The notes: a model not told the origin generated them from the letters alone. A stretch of 8,766 bases of DNA from Pseudomonadota bacterium (GCA_015486505.1 WFRP01000020.1:1-8766), one strand, 5' to 3'. Positions 1 to 6,738 are shown, counted from the first letter of the stretch. Made by a program: numbers and translations.

Positions 1-138
1 ATAAATTACCGCTCATAATTATTTTCTCCATATCCAACCCAAAAACGCTTACACTAATAATCGAATAATCTGATGCGGGAACAAACTCGCAACCCAATCA
101 GGCCTTTTCGGCCCGTACCCCAAGGGCAATCCGCTGGT

Positions 139-243
139 CGCAAATAAGTACTCTTATCAGAACATTTTCTTGTTTTTACAGTTGAAAAAAGCTGTTGAAA
201 AAAGCTGTTGAAAAAAACAAGAAAATAACCTGTAAGGTACTAA
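139..243. repeat. Palindromic module D, left copy
   Basis: Bases 139-170 are repeated perfectly, in inverted orientation, at 1914-1945 (32 nt). Bases 220-243 are repeated at 1864-1887 (24 nt). Within the copy, ATTTTCTTGTTTTT (164-177) pairs perfectly with AAAAACAAGAAAAT (213-226). Outside that stem, TAAGTACTCTTATCAG (145-160) pairs imperfectly with CTGTAAGGTACTAA (230-243), so the whole module folds as one long imperfect hairpin. The loop is filled with a 13-bp tandem repeat. The stem is AT-rich and has no clean T-tract after it, so it is not a typical intrinsic terminator. It resembles a MITE or an extragenic palindrome in architecture, without assignment to a named family. Confidence 0.75.
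178..216 (+). repeat. 13-bp tandem repeat, three units
   Basis: Three consecutive 13-bp units end in GTTGAAAAAA or CTGTTGAAAAAA. Units two (191-203) and three (204-216) are identical (GCTGTTGAAAAAA), and unit one (178-190) differs at two positions. They form the loop of the left D palindrome and are missing from the right copy at 1864-1945, whose loop is unrelated. This fits local slippage expansion after the copies separated. Confidence 0.85.
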
Positions 244-1589
244 CGCCGGCGGCCGCCGCCCCGCATCCGGCCGCCGCCCCGGTGACGGCTGAAACTGCGG
301 CTGGAACGGCCTCTGCTGCTGTACCGGTTAGTCTGTCTGGCGGTACCATAGCGCTTAAATGAATTCCGGGAACGCGTCCGGGAGGCCCGATTAGTTGTTG
401 CTCTGTTTCTATTATAGTTGCGGGTTTGCCCGGTGCGGTATGAGGTTTTTCTATTGGTATTTCGCGACTGTCGGGAACGATTAGCAGAATTGTCAGCACG
501 ATTATGACGAGTTCCGGCGAAAGCATTTGTCGGCCGGGTTCTGCGATTACTATACTGGCCGAACTTCCCGTAATTTGATTTAAGCCCCTGTCTTTTTATC
601 TGATCTCGGGTTTTACGATCAAGACCTCTATTGCCATAGCCGCGGGATATATACTGCTGCCGGGCCCGGCGGTCGGATTGACCGTAACGTTTTCTTACGT
701 CACGATTACGGTATGAAACACCTTTACGATGTCTCGGATTATGTTTCCAGCCTTGCCGCCCATTCGCCGGCCGGGTTCTGGGGCGGCCGCCACCGGGACG
801 GTTTATATTTATATTCCGGTCGATATCAATGTCCCCGTGGTGCCAGTTGGCATGACACCAGTAATGCGAAGCCCAGGCCCCGACCGCGACCCCGGCGACA
901 AAACCATAGGCCGGCGGCGGTGGATACCAGACATAGGGCGGATAGCTTGGATACCACCATGAACCGTACACCACCGTACTGCTGTAAGAAGGAACGTAGA
1001 CCACCTGAGGGTCAGTCGGCTCGATTACAATTATCTTCTCTTTTTCAACTACTTTTTCAATCACTTTCTGTTCTTTGGTGCTTTTAAGTTCTCCCTGCTC
1101 CCTGGCCTTGGCCCGCAGGGTCTGCACCATATCCATCACCGCTTTCTGGTCCTCCAGAAAAAAATCACCCAGTTTTTTGGTCGCCTCCAGATGTTCGTCC
1201 AAAGATTGCAAAACTGTGGGAAAATGACAGATTGACTTGACGCTGTTATCCCAATCTTTGGACGCAAGCGCCTTATCGAGAGCATCTTCTTTAAGTTCGC
1301 TGTTTTCTTTAACGAAACGGGCCGCTTCAACCACCTCCAGAGGATAGGTTGAAGCCATGAACATCTGCATCAGCAGGGTATCGGGATAGAGGGCGATCGG
1401 GGCCAGCAGCCGGGCTAATTCTTCCTCCTTAATTTTATCACCGGCTTCCGCTTCCGGTTTCGTCACCGCGGCCGTCTCCGCTTCGGGAGCCGTCCCGACC
1501 GCAACTGCAACTTCGACCATAACACCGCTCAGCAGAATGAGGCAACCGGTCAGAAGTAACATCCGCAGAAAAATCCCGCTTTTTCTCAT
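240..1589 (-). CDS. DUF3300 domain-containing envelope protein
   Basis: The predicted protein has 449 residues and is exported; its biochemical function is unknown. Residues 6-31 form a hydrophobic N-terminal segment. A possible lipobox (L-T-G-C at 13-16) suggests a lipoprotein, although ordinary signal-peptide cleavage near AVA (28-30) is equally possible. Residues about 56-205 carry the DUF3300 signature: ELARLLAPIALYPDTLL, then MASTYPLEVVEAARF, then a PQVVYVPSY motif at 195-202. A Tyr/Trp/Pro-rich stretch (205-230) and a short Gly/Ala/Val hydrophobic stretch (229-240) follow. From about 260 to the end the chain is low-complexity and very basic (Arg, Ser, Asn, Gly). I chose ATG at 1589 because AAGGTG lies 6 nt upstream; the longer GTG start at 1598 would overlap that Shine-Dalgarno. 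E. coli YacH belongs to the same domain family, with no established role that I can apply here. The TAG stop lies in repeat D, and the start is only 25 bases from the element at 1615, so the gene is hemmed in by repeats. I see no clear promoter. Confidence 0.85.
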   Translation of the reverse strand: MRKSGIFLRMLLLTGCLILLSGVMVEVAVAVGTAPEAETAAVTKPEAEAGDKIKEEELARLLAPIALYPDTLLMQMFMASTYPLEVVEAARFVKENSELKEDALDKALASKDWDNSVKSICHFPTVLQSLDEHLEATKKLGDFFLEDQKAVMDMVQTLRAKAREQGELKSTKEQKVIEKVVEKEKIIVIEPTDPQVVYVPSYSSTVVYGSWWYPSYPPYVWYPPPPAYGFVAGVAVGAWASHYWCHANWHHGDIDIDRNININRPGGGRPRTRPANGRQGWKHNPRHRKGVSYRNRDVRKRYGQSDRRARQQYISRGYGNRGLDRKTRDQIKRQGLKSNYGKFGQYSNRRTRPTNAFAGTRHNRADNSANRSRQSRNTNRKTSYRTGQTRNYNRNRATTNRASRTRSRNSFKRYGTARQTNRYSSRGRSSRSFSRHRGGGRMRGGGRRR

Positions 1590-1595
1590 AACATT

Positions 1596-1601
1596 CACCT
1601 T
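1596..1601 (-). promoter_or_regulatory. Shine-Dalgarno deciding the DUF3300 start
   Basis: On the minus strand AAGGTG is followed by 6 nt and then ATG (1589-1587). The alternative GTG at 1598-1596 is part of the Shine-Dalgarno itself, which makes the ATG the better start and shortens the protein by three residues. Confidence 0.6.
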
Positions 1602-1611
1602 AATAAAACAA

Positions 1612-1746
1612 GGAGTAACTATTTAGCCGAATCCGGGGTCGGGCGCGGTTTTTCTCCGCCAGGCGTTAAGATTTCTGTTTTTCCTTTAAGCTCGCTGCGC
1701 CCGCCTTGCAAAACTCGCTTACGCTCAAACAGTTGCAATGCTAATG
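1612..1746 (+). repeat. Repeat module A, copy 1
   Basis: This block matches 8493-8627 without gaps and with three mismatches (1624, 1660 and 1692), about 98% identity. It begins GGAGTAACTATTTAGCC and ends GTTGCAATGCTAATG. After 1746 the two copies diverge abruptly: here the sequence enters the right part of a TIR-bounded element, whereas the other copy continues into module B. The minus strand is open for about 60 codons, but all three differences change the amino acid, so I treat it as non-coding. Confidence 0.9.
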
Positions 1747-1855
1747 GGCTCCCGCTCGCTTCCGAAAAACAACGAAATCGTTTCCGCAACCGCTTACGAA
1801 AAACCACCCCCGCTCCCTCCAGAAGGTGGGGGGTAAAATTTGGCTGAATAGTTAC
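1615..1855. mobile_element. 241-bp MITE-like element with terminal inverted repeats
   Basis: The left end GTAACTATTTAGCCGAAT (1615-1632) matches the reverse complement of the right end, GTAACTATTCAGCCAAAT (1838-1855), at 16 of 18 positions. The interior consists of module A (to 1746) plus a unique stretch with a short hairpin, ACCCCC (1806-1811) against GGGGGT. There is no room for a transposase and no convincing ORF. The flanks (AACAAGGA on the left, AGATTATA on the right) do not form an obvious target-site duplication, so insertion is inferred from the ends only. The GTAA start is reminiscent of IS66-type ends, but I cannot assign a family. It lies immediately upstream of the DUF3300 gene and may have displaced its promoter. 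Confidence 0.55.
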
Positions 1856-1863
1856 AGATTATA

Positions 1864-1989
1864 TTAGTACCTTACAGGTTATTTTCTGCACCAAAAAACA
1901 AGATTTAATAATCAGAAAATGTTCTGATAAGAGTACTTATTTGCGGGCCGCGAGGTACCGTTTGGGTTGCGGGTTTGTTCCTGCATTAG
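1864..1989 (-). repeat. Mosaic repeat copy 2, inverted (modules D-B)
   Basis: Read on the minus strand this is module B (1946-1989, starting ACTAATGCAGGAACAAAC) followed directly by module D (1864-1945). The 25-bp module C is absent: CGGCCCG runs straight into CAAATAAG. The shared 32-nt and 24-nt blocks of D are perfect matches to the left copy. The inner hairpin is ATTTTCTG (1881-1888) against CAGAAAAT (1913-1920), and its 24-nt loop is unrelated to that of the left copy. It lies nine bases from the right end of the TIR-bounded element and upstream of the porin promoter. Confidence 0.85.
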
Positions 1990-2001
1990 TTTAATTTTCC
2001 C

Positions 2002-2030
2002 TTGCATTCTTTATTAGGATTTGCTATATA
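2002..2030 (+). promoter_or_regulatory. Candidate sigma-70 promoter for the porin gene
   Basis: TTGCAT (2002-2007) and TATATA (2025-2030) are separated by 17 nt. They match the consensus at three and four of six positions. Transcription from here would give a leader of about 160 nt before the porin start. The leader contains no structure that I recognise as a riboswitch. The surrounding sequence (1990-2184) is AT-rich and otherwise featureless. Confidence 0.4.
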
Positions 2031-2196
2031 TTCGCGCTATACGATATAGTGAAACTAAGATGTATCGGTTGTTCACAGGGGTTCGGTTGATTTTTTCCGG
2101 ACTTGATGTTCAGCTAAGTATGATGGGAAATTAATTAAGAACAAAGCAATTCAACCGTTCTTTAAGGTAGTTTAACAGTTTTACAGGAGGAAGAAA

Positions 2197-3618
2197 ATGA
2201 GTAAAAAATTGGGTTTGATTATGATAGCGCTGATGGTTGTGGCTTTCGCCCTGCCGTCATTTGCTGCCGATGTCAAGATCAAGGGTGATTTTAACAACCG
2301 TTTTATGGTTTATACTAATCATAACGACTGGTTGGCGAGTGAGAAGGGGGTTTTGCATGACGGCACCGTCGATGAGACCTGGGGTGAAGCCAAATACCGG
2401 ATGTGGTTTGATGCTTCAACCAATGACGGTAAGGTTCATGGGGTCTATGCTTTCGAAATCGGCGCACTTGAATATGGTAAACCCGGCTCCGACGGCCAAA
2501 GCGTTGGTGGTAGCTATTCTGGTGACGCGATCAATATTGAAACCCGCTGGCTCTATACCGACTTTCAACTGCCCTGGGCCTGTGAGAAAGCCCGCATTCG
2601 CATGGGTCTCCAGCCTTTTACGGCTAACAAATATCTCTGGTCGGAAACCATTATGGGTGTGACCTCTGATTTCGTTGCCGGTCCGGTTGATATTCAGCTG
2701 GCCTGGTTACGTCCCTATCGCGATCCGGTCAAGAATGACGATGATGATCCCAAAGATCTTGACACCTATTATGGCCGGGTTAACTTCAAACCCACCGACG
2801 GCGTTAAAGCCGGGGTCTTCGGGGTCTATATGACCGGTGATCCGGATGATAGTAATCCGGCAAGTTATCCCACCATTACTTCACAGAATTATGAGGTCAA
2901 AAAGCTTGCTAACAATACCGATCTCAGCCTTTATGTATTCGGTACTGATGGCAGCGCCAATCTGGATAACTTCTTTGTTAACTGGGATCTGATGTATGAG
3001 GGCGGCAGTATTGACAAAGCCAACTTCAGTGAGAGTTATAACGGGGTTGCCTACTATAAGAGCGCAATGGATGAGGATTTTGATGTCAGCGCCTGGTTTG
3101 CTCATATCGACGTCGGCATGAACCTTGATAAAATGAAATTTACCTACACCTTCTGGTATGCCTCCGGTGATGATGACGGTTCCGACAGTGATTTCGATGG
3201 CTTTATCGCCGTTGATATCGACCGGGCCGACAGTATCTGTCTTATGGAAGGTGGTTACACCGATGATGACTACTTCACCGAGAAAGATTATATGCTCGAC
3301 AAAGGTATGATCTTCAATAAGTTAGCTTTCGATTACAAGGCCGACAAAAAACTTAAAGTCGGTGCTTCACTGCTTTATATGATGACCGCGGAAGACATTG
3401 AGTATTACGATAACAGCGGTGAAAAACAGAGTGAAGACAGCCTGGGCGTTGAAATGGATGCTTATCTCAGTTACAAACTTTATGACAACCTTGAGTTTGC
3501 CGTCAATGCCGGTTATCTCTTCTCCGGCGATGCTATGGACTTCTACGAAGTTAAACGCGACGGTAGCAGTGATGAAGATATTTTCATCAGTACCTGTCGG
3601 GTTCAGTATAAATTCTAA
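2197..3618 (+). CDS. Putative outer-membrane beta-barrel porin
   Basis: The product is a 473-residue exported protein, probably a diffusion porin of the outer membrane; the substrate is unknown. A clean signal peptide (residues 1-23, ending ALPSFA before AD) is followed by alternating amphipathic strands such as VKIKGDFNNRFMVY (26-39). Aromatic girdle residues are frequent. The protein ends CRVQYKF with a terminal Phe, the usual BAM-recognition ending. The putative loops are rich in Asp and Gly, for example NDDDDPKD and DDDGSDSDFDG, and could bind cations. AGGAGG (2185-2190) lies 6 nt before the ATG, a strong ribosome binding site that suits an abundant protein. The gene has its own candidate promoter and a strong terminator, so it is probably monocistronic. 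It could instead be an efflux- or substrate-specific channel. I recognise the fold type rather than a named family. Confidence 0.75.
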   Translation: MSKKLGLIMIALMVVAFALPSFAADVKIKGDFNNRFMVYTNHNDWLASEKGVLHDGTVDETWGEAKYRMWFDASTNDGKVHGVYAFEIGALEYGKPGSDGQSVGGSYSGDAINIETRWLYTDFQLPWACEKARIRMGLQPFTANKYLWSETIMGVTSDFVAGPVDIQLAWLRPYRDPVKNDDDDPKDLDTYYGRVNFKPTDGVKAGVFGVYMTGDPDDSNPASYPTITSQNYEVKKLANNTDLSLYVFGTDGSANLDNFFVNWDLMYEGGSIDKANFSESYNGVAYYKSAMDEDFDVSAWFAHIDVGMNLDKMKFTYTFWYASGDDDGSDSDFDGFIAVDIDRADSICLMEGGYTDDDYFTEKDYMLDKGMIFNKLAFDYKADKKLKVGASLLYMMTAEDIEYYDNSGEKQSEDSLGVEMDAYLSYKLYDNLEFAVNAGYLFSGDAMDFYEVKRDGSSDEDIFISTCRVQYKF

Positions 3619-3648
3619 GAGGGTTCATAGTTAAAGAATTATTTCCTG

Positions 3649-3683
3649 AAAGGGGAAGCGGGTTGGCCGCTTCCCCTTTTTTT
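3649..3683 (+). terminator. Intrinsic terminator of the porin gene
   Basis: A perfect 13-bp stem pairs AAAGGGGAAGCGG (3649-3661) with CCGCTTCCCCTTT (3667-3679) around a 5-nt loop, GTTGG. A run of seven T residues spans 3677-3683. It begins 30 nt after the porin stop codon. This is the strongest terminator in the window. Confidence 0.95.
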
Positions 3684-3692
3684 GCTTTTTGC

Positions 3693-3721
3693 TTGAGCTA
3701 AGATAGTAAAAAGGCTATATG
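3693..3721 (+). promoter_or_regulatory. Candidate sigma-70 promoter for the FG-GAP gene
   Basis: TTGAGC (3693-3698) and TATATG (3716-3721) are 17 nt apart, with four of six consensus matches in each box. The site falls between the porin terminator and the next gene, where a promoter is expected. The leader would be about 80 nt and includes two T-rich runs just before the start. Confidence 0.4.
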
Positions 3722-3797
3722 TAATACATAGTGAAGTTGAAGATTTAAGGTTGCAGCCTTTAAGAGCGGTTTTTTTTGCGGAGTGTTTTTTTTTAGT

Positions 3798-3806
3798 GAG
3801 GGGGAG
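3798..3806 (+). promoter_or_regulatory. Shine-Dalgarno deciding a TTG start
   Basis: GAGGGGGAG ends 3 nt before TTG at 3810, and its first GAGG is 8 nt from it. The upstream in-frame GTG at 3783 has no Shine-Dalgarno and would add a Phe-rich stretch translated from a T-run. The TTG start gives a normal signal peptide beginning MNFKLRL. Confidence 0.6.
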
Positions 3807-3809
3807 ATA

Positions 3810-5540
3810 TTGAATTTTAAATTAAGATTGTCTGGAGTTTATGCTCTGATTGTCTGTGCTTGCGCGCTTACAATAAGCCTGGCGGCAGTAGCCCGGCCGG
3901 TTATTGCGGCACCAACGCGTTTTAATCCTCTGTCCGGCTATCTGGTTCAGGCCGGGCCTAAGGGGCTTGTGATTGATTGCGGCCGGGAAAAAGGGGTTGC
4001 GGTTGGCGATCTTTTTGCCGTCCTGCAGCCCGGAGCGCCGTTGATTCATCCGGTAACCGGAAAGCCTCTGGGGGTTCAGGAGCGTTTTGTCGCGACCTTA
4101 AAGGTTATAAGGGTTGATCGTGGTTATTCTATCTGCCGGCCGCTAAATCGTTATCTCAGATTACGGTTGGCTCGGGGGTTGATTGTCCGGCGTTTCGCGC
4201 GGATGCCGGCGATTTTTATCGATCTCAACGGTAATGGAGTTGGCCTTTTCTCTGAGGTGCGTGAGGTCTTGCCGCAGCTGGACTGGGCCGATTACGGAGT
4301 GGGCCTGCGCCTGCGTCAGTCGCTGCAGCGGCCCGGCGGCCCGGGAGCTTTGGGCTATGATCTTTATGTTGTTAACCAGGGTTCTGAGTTGACTTTTTAC
4401 AATGGTGATCAGGGGTTGGTCGGCGCCTGGAATGCCCGGGAATTTATGGGTGAGGGAGTTCGCCCCGAAAATACCGGGGTTCAGGGGGCCGGTTCGGCCG
4501 GGAAATATATGCTTTCAACCACTGACAGGGATCAGGCTCTTTTAACCCGTTACCGGGAACTGGCAAAAGTTACCCTGGTCGTCAAAGGGATGGATGTCGG
4601 TGATCTGGAGCATGACGGTATTCCTGAAATAGTGTTTACCGATGATGAAAGAATTTATGTTTATCAAGTTACCGATAAAGGGCTCAAATTCAGATATCGT
4701 TATCATTTCGACCGTTTCGGCACGATTGTCAACATTCAGGTCGGCGATATAACCGGTGATCGCCGGGATGAAATCCTGGTCAATACTTTCAAGGAGACGG
4801 AAGACGGTTTTTCTTCATTTGTGATTGCCAAAACAGCGGGGAAATATCGGATTATAGCTGATCATATACCGTTTGTTATTGGACTGCTCGGCGGTCATTC
4901 GGTTGCAGATAAAGGGGTCTATCTTGTCGGTCAGGGATTTGCTCAGGATGGGCTTTTCGGCAGCCAGGTGGCCAAGCTTGATTTTGCCGGCGGCAAGATC
5001 AAATCGACCGGCAGGTTCTCGGTGCCGTTGGGATTTACCCTGCCGGGGTCGGTTTACGCTGATATTAACCATGATCGCGTAAGAGAGCTCTGTTTTATCA
5101 ATAATAATAATTTTCTTGAAGTCTTTCAGGGAGATAACCGGATCTGGGTCAGTGATGAACGGTTGTCGGGATCATTGCAGAATGTCCAGTATGAAGTCGG
5201 TACGGAAAAGGTCAGTTATACCGAGAAGCGGCAGATTTGCCCGCCTCTCAGGGTCTATGATGTTGATGGTGACGGCGTTCCCGAACTCCTTATAAGTGAT
5301 AATGAATCGGATATGTCAACCTCTTTCGGAGAATACGGTTTTCTGAGCAAAGGCCAGGTCAAGATGCTTAAATTCAGCGGCCAGGGTTATGTTGTGCGCA
5401 AAGTGACCGGGACTCTCGACGGCCCGTTGCAGGGCATCCAGATAATTAACGGCGAATTGGTCTGTGCCATGGTTAAACGGGGTGATGATTTACTGAAATT
5501 ATCAGGGAACACATATCTTTTAGCCTTCCCGCTGCCGTGA
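3810..5540 (+). CDS. Secreted FG-GAP/VCBS-repeat protein with FlgT-like N-terminal domain
   Basis: The protein has 576 residues from the TTG start. A signal peptide (about 1-33) has Lys4 and Arg6, a hydrophobic core at 8-28 and a likely cleavage site after PVIA. Residues about 41-128 read as a small beta domain with the pattern LVIDCGREKGVAVGDLFAVL, then HPVTGKPLG. This is like the C-terminal domain of the flagellar protein FlgT and similar 'ID.G...GV..GD.F.V' modules. A beta-propeller-like region follows, with FG-GAP/VCBS motifs: VGDLEHDGIPEIV (263-275), VGDITGDRRDEIL (311-323), YADINHDRVRELCF (416-429) and YDVDGDGVPELLI (483-495). The D-x-[DN]-x-D-like pattern suggests Ca2+ sites, clearest in the last repeat. 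Such proteins are usually periplasmic or surface-bound; the ligand is unknown. It is converging with the aminotransferase gene, 17 nt away, and no hairpin terminator is visible in the gap. Confidence 0.8.
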   Translation: MNFKLRLSGVYALIVCACALTISLAAVARPVIAAPTRFNPLSGYLVQAGPKGLVIDCGREKGVAVGDLFAVLQPGAPLIHPVTGKPLGVQERFVATLKVIRVDRGYSICRPLNRYLRLRLARGLIVRRFARMPAIFIDLNGNGVGLFSEVREVLPQLDWADYGVGLRLRQSLQRPGGPGALGYDLYVVNQGSELTFYNGDQGLVGAWNAREFMGEGVRPENTGVQGAGSAGKYMLSTTDRDQALLTRYRELAKVTLVVKGMDVGDLEHDGIPEIVFTDDERIYVYQVTDKGLKFRYRYHFDRFGTIVNIQVGDITGDRRDEILVNTFKETEDGFSSFVIAKTAGKYRIIADHIPFVIGLLGGHSVADKGVYLVGQGFAQDGLFGSQVAKLDFAGGKIKSTGRFSVPLGFTLPGSVYADINHDRVRELCFINNNNFLEVFQGDNRIWVSDERLSGSLQNVQYEVGTEKVSYTEKRQICPPLRVYDVDGDGVPELLISDNESDMSTSFGEYGFLSKGQVKMLKFSGQGYVVRKVTGTLDGPLQGIQIINGELVCAMVKRGDDLLKLSGNTYLLAFPLP

Positions 5541-5557
5541 CAGGTTCGGAAAAACGT

Positions 5558-6727
5558 TTACTTTCGGGTTTTGGCCAGGGCTAAAAACTTCTCCAGGCGG
5601 TTCATGCCTTCAGCGATGTTTGCCAGAGAGTTGGCGTAGGAAAACCGGATATAGCCTTCGCCGTTGGCGCCGAAGTCGATTCCGGGAGTAACTCCGACTC
5701 CGGCCTTTTCCAGGATTTCAAAGGCAAAATTATAGGAATCCCGGGTGAATTTTTTGGCGTTGGCAAAGATGTAAAAGGCCCCGGTCGGCTCAACCGCAAC
5801 CTCTAAACCGATTTCCCGCACCCTTTTCAAGGTAAAGCGCCGGCGTTCATCGTAGGTCTGCCGCATTTTATCCAGATCTTTCCTGACCGCTGCCGCGGTC
5901 AGGGCCGTGATTGCCGCTTCCTGGCCGAAATGGCTGGCGGAGATCATAAAATTCTGCTGCAGAGTCTGCAGGGTCCGCATATATTGCGGCGGCGCGATCA
6001 GGTAGCCCAGACGCCAGCCGGTCATAGCGTAAAGTTTTGAAAAACCGTTGAAAACAAAAGCATTGTCGGTGAATTCCAGAATCGAGTGATTGCGGCCCGC
6101 GTAGACCAGGCCGTGATAAATCTCATCTGAGAGAATCGTGACGCCGAGCTCGGCCAGCTCCCGCATCCGCGATTTTTCAAGGAGGTTTCCGGTCGGGTTG
6201 GCCGGTGAGTTTATCAAAATAGCTTTGGTGCGCGGGGTTATTTTTCCCTTGATGGTTTGCGGATCGTATTGAAAACCGTTAGTTTCGTGGACTTTAATTA
6301 ATTCAGGCGTGCCGTCGCAGTAGGAGATGAAATTTACATAACAGGCATAGCCGGGGTCACTGAGCATAACCTGATCGCCGGGGTTGAGCAGCGCCGCGCA
6401 GGCGAGCAGTAACGCCGGTGAGGTGCCGGAAGTAACCAGAATCCGCTCCGGATCTATCTTGACCTGATAATTCCGGTAATAGTAGTCGGCTATTGCCTGG
6501 CGCAGAGCCAGGAGGCCGAGGCTGTGGGTGTAATGGGTTTGATCGCGGCTCAGTGCGTTAACGGCGCTTTTTTTTATCGCTTCCGGAGTCGGAAAGTCAG
6601 GTTCGCCCACCGAAAGATGGATGATTGAACGGCCTTCTCTTTCCAATTCCTGGGCCCGTTCGAGGATGTCCATTGCCAAAAACGGTTTTAAGGCTTTTGC
6701 TTTGCGGGAAAAGTTTTTCATCTGCAA
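5558..6727 (-). CDS. Class I/II pyridoxal-phosphate aminotransferase
   Basis: This 389-residue cytosolic enzyme is full length for the AspB-like branch of fold-type I aminotransferases. It transfers an amino group between an amino acid and a 2-oxo acid. Visible motifs are VGEPDFPTP (40-48), YTHSLG (66-71), SPANPTG with Asn177, SDEIYHGL with Asp201 and Tyr204, the PLP lysine Lys231 in GFSKLYAMTGWRLGY, and Arg361 in YIRFSYA, which should hold the substrate carboxylate. Together these make an active enzyme likely. Aspartate, alanine and aromatic substrates cannot be told apart from the sequence. The TTG start is chosen because GAGG (6738-6735) lies 7 nt upstream; ATG at 6721 would give 387 residues, but at 13-nt spacing. 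The gene is transcribed divergently from nadC across a 168-bp gap and appears monocistronic. An aspartate aminotransferase next to an NAD-synthesis gene is suggestive, since aspartate is the NAD precursor, but it is not proof. Confidence 0.9.
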   Translation of the reverse strand: MQMKNFSRKAKALKPFLAMDILERAQELEREGRSIIHLSVGEPDFPTPEAIKKSAVNALSRDQTHYTHSLGLLALRQAIADYYYRNYQVKIDPERILVTSGTSPALLLACAALLNPGDQVMLSDPGYACYVNFISYCDGTPELIKVHETNGFQYDPQTIKGKITPRTKAILINSPANPTGNLLEKSRMRELAELGVTILSDEIYHGLVYAGRNHSILEFTDNAFVFNGFSKLYAMTGWRLGYLIAPPQYMRTLQTLQQNFMISASHFGQEAAITALTAAAVRKDLDKMRQTYDERRRFTLKRVREIGLEVAVEPTGAFYIFANAKKFTRDSYNFAFEILEKAGVGVTPGIDFGANGEGYIRFSYANSLANIAEGMNRLEKFLALAKTRK

Positions 6728-6734
6728 TTTAAGA

Positions 6735-6738
6735 CCTC
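6735..6738 (-). promoter_or_regulatory. Shine-Dalgarno favouring the TTG start of the aminotransferase
   Basis: On the minus strand GAGG is 7 nt from TTG at 6727 and 13 nt from ATG at 6721. Spacing favours TTG. Relatives commonly begin at the M-K-x-x-S position, which favours ATG. The choice changes only two residues. Confidence 0.4.

Larger units (their letters stand above)
72..243 (+). repeat. Mosaic repeat copy 1 (modules B-C-D)
   Basis: This non-coding stretch shares three modules with 8624-8766 (same orientation) and 1864-1989 (opposite orientation). Module B (72-114/115) starts GATGCGGGAACAAACTCGC and ends at CGGCCCG. Module C (115-139) is a single 25-bp unit that contains AAGGGCAATCCGCTGGTC. 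Module D (139-243) is an imperfect palindrome described separately. Module A, which precedes B in the copy at 8493, is absent here: bases 1-71 are AT-rich and I recognise nothing in them. The last bases, GTACTAA, include the complement of the DUF3300 stop codon. No transposase is linked to it. Confidence 0.85.

Noticed and set aside
164..226. Left D hairpin as a bidirectional terminator for DUF3300
   Set aside because: The stem is almost entirely A-T with a 35-nt loop and no GC-rich core, so it does not meet the form of an intrinsic terminator.
713..1087. Plus-strand reading frames opposite the DUF3300 gene
   Set aside because: They mirror the low-complexity codons of the minus-strand gene, have no Shine-Dalgarno, and their translations look random.
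1619..1807. 62-codon minus-strand reading frame inside repeat module A
   Set aside because: The paralogous copy at 8493 differs at three positions (1624, 1660, 1692), and all three change the amino acid in this frame (K/E, G/S, E/A). It is repeat sequence with no ribosome binding site context, so a real gene is unlikely.
3750..3780. Small hairpin with a T-run before the FG-GAP gene as a second terminator or attenuator
   Set aside because: Only about four base pairs (AAGG with CCTT) can form, and the T-run is not directly adjacent, so the evidence is too weak.
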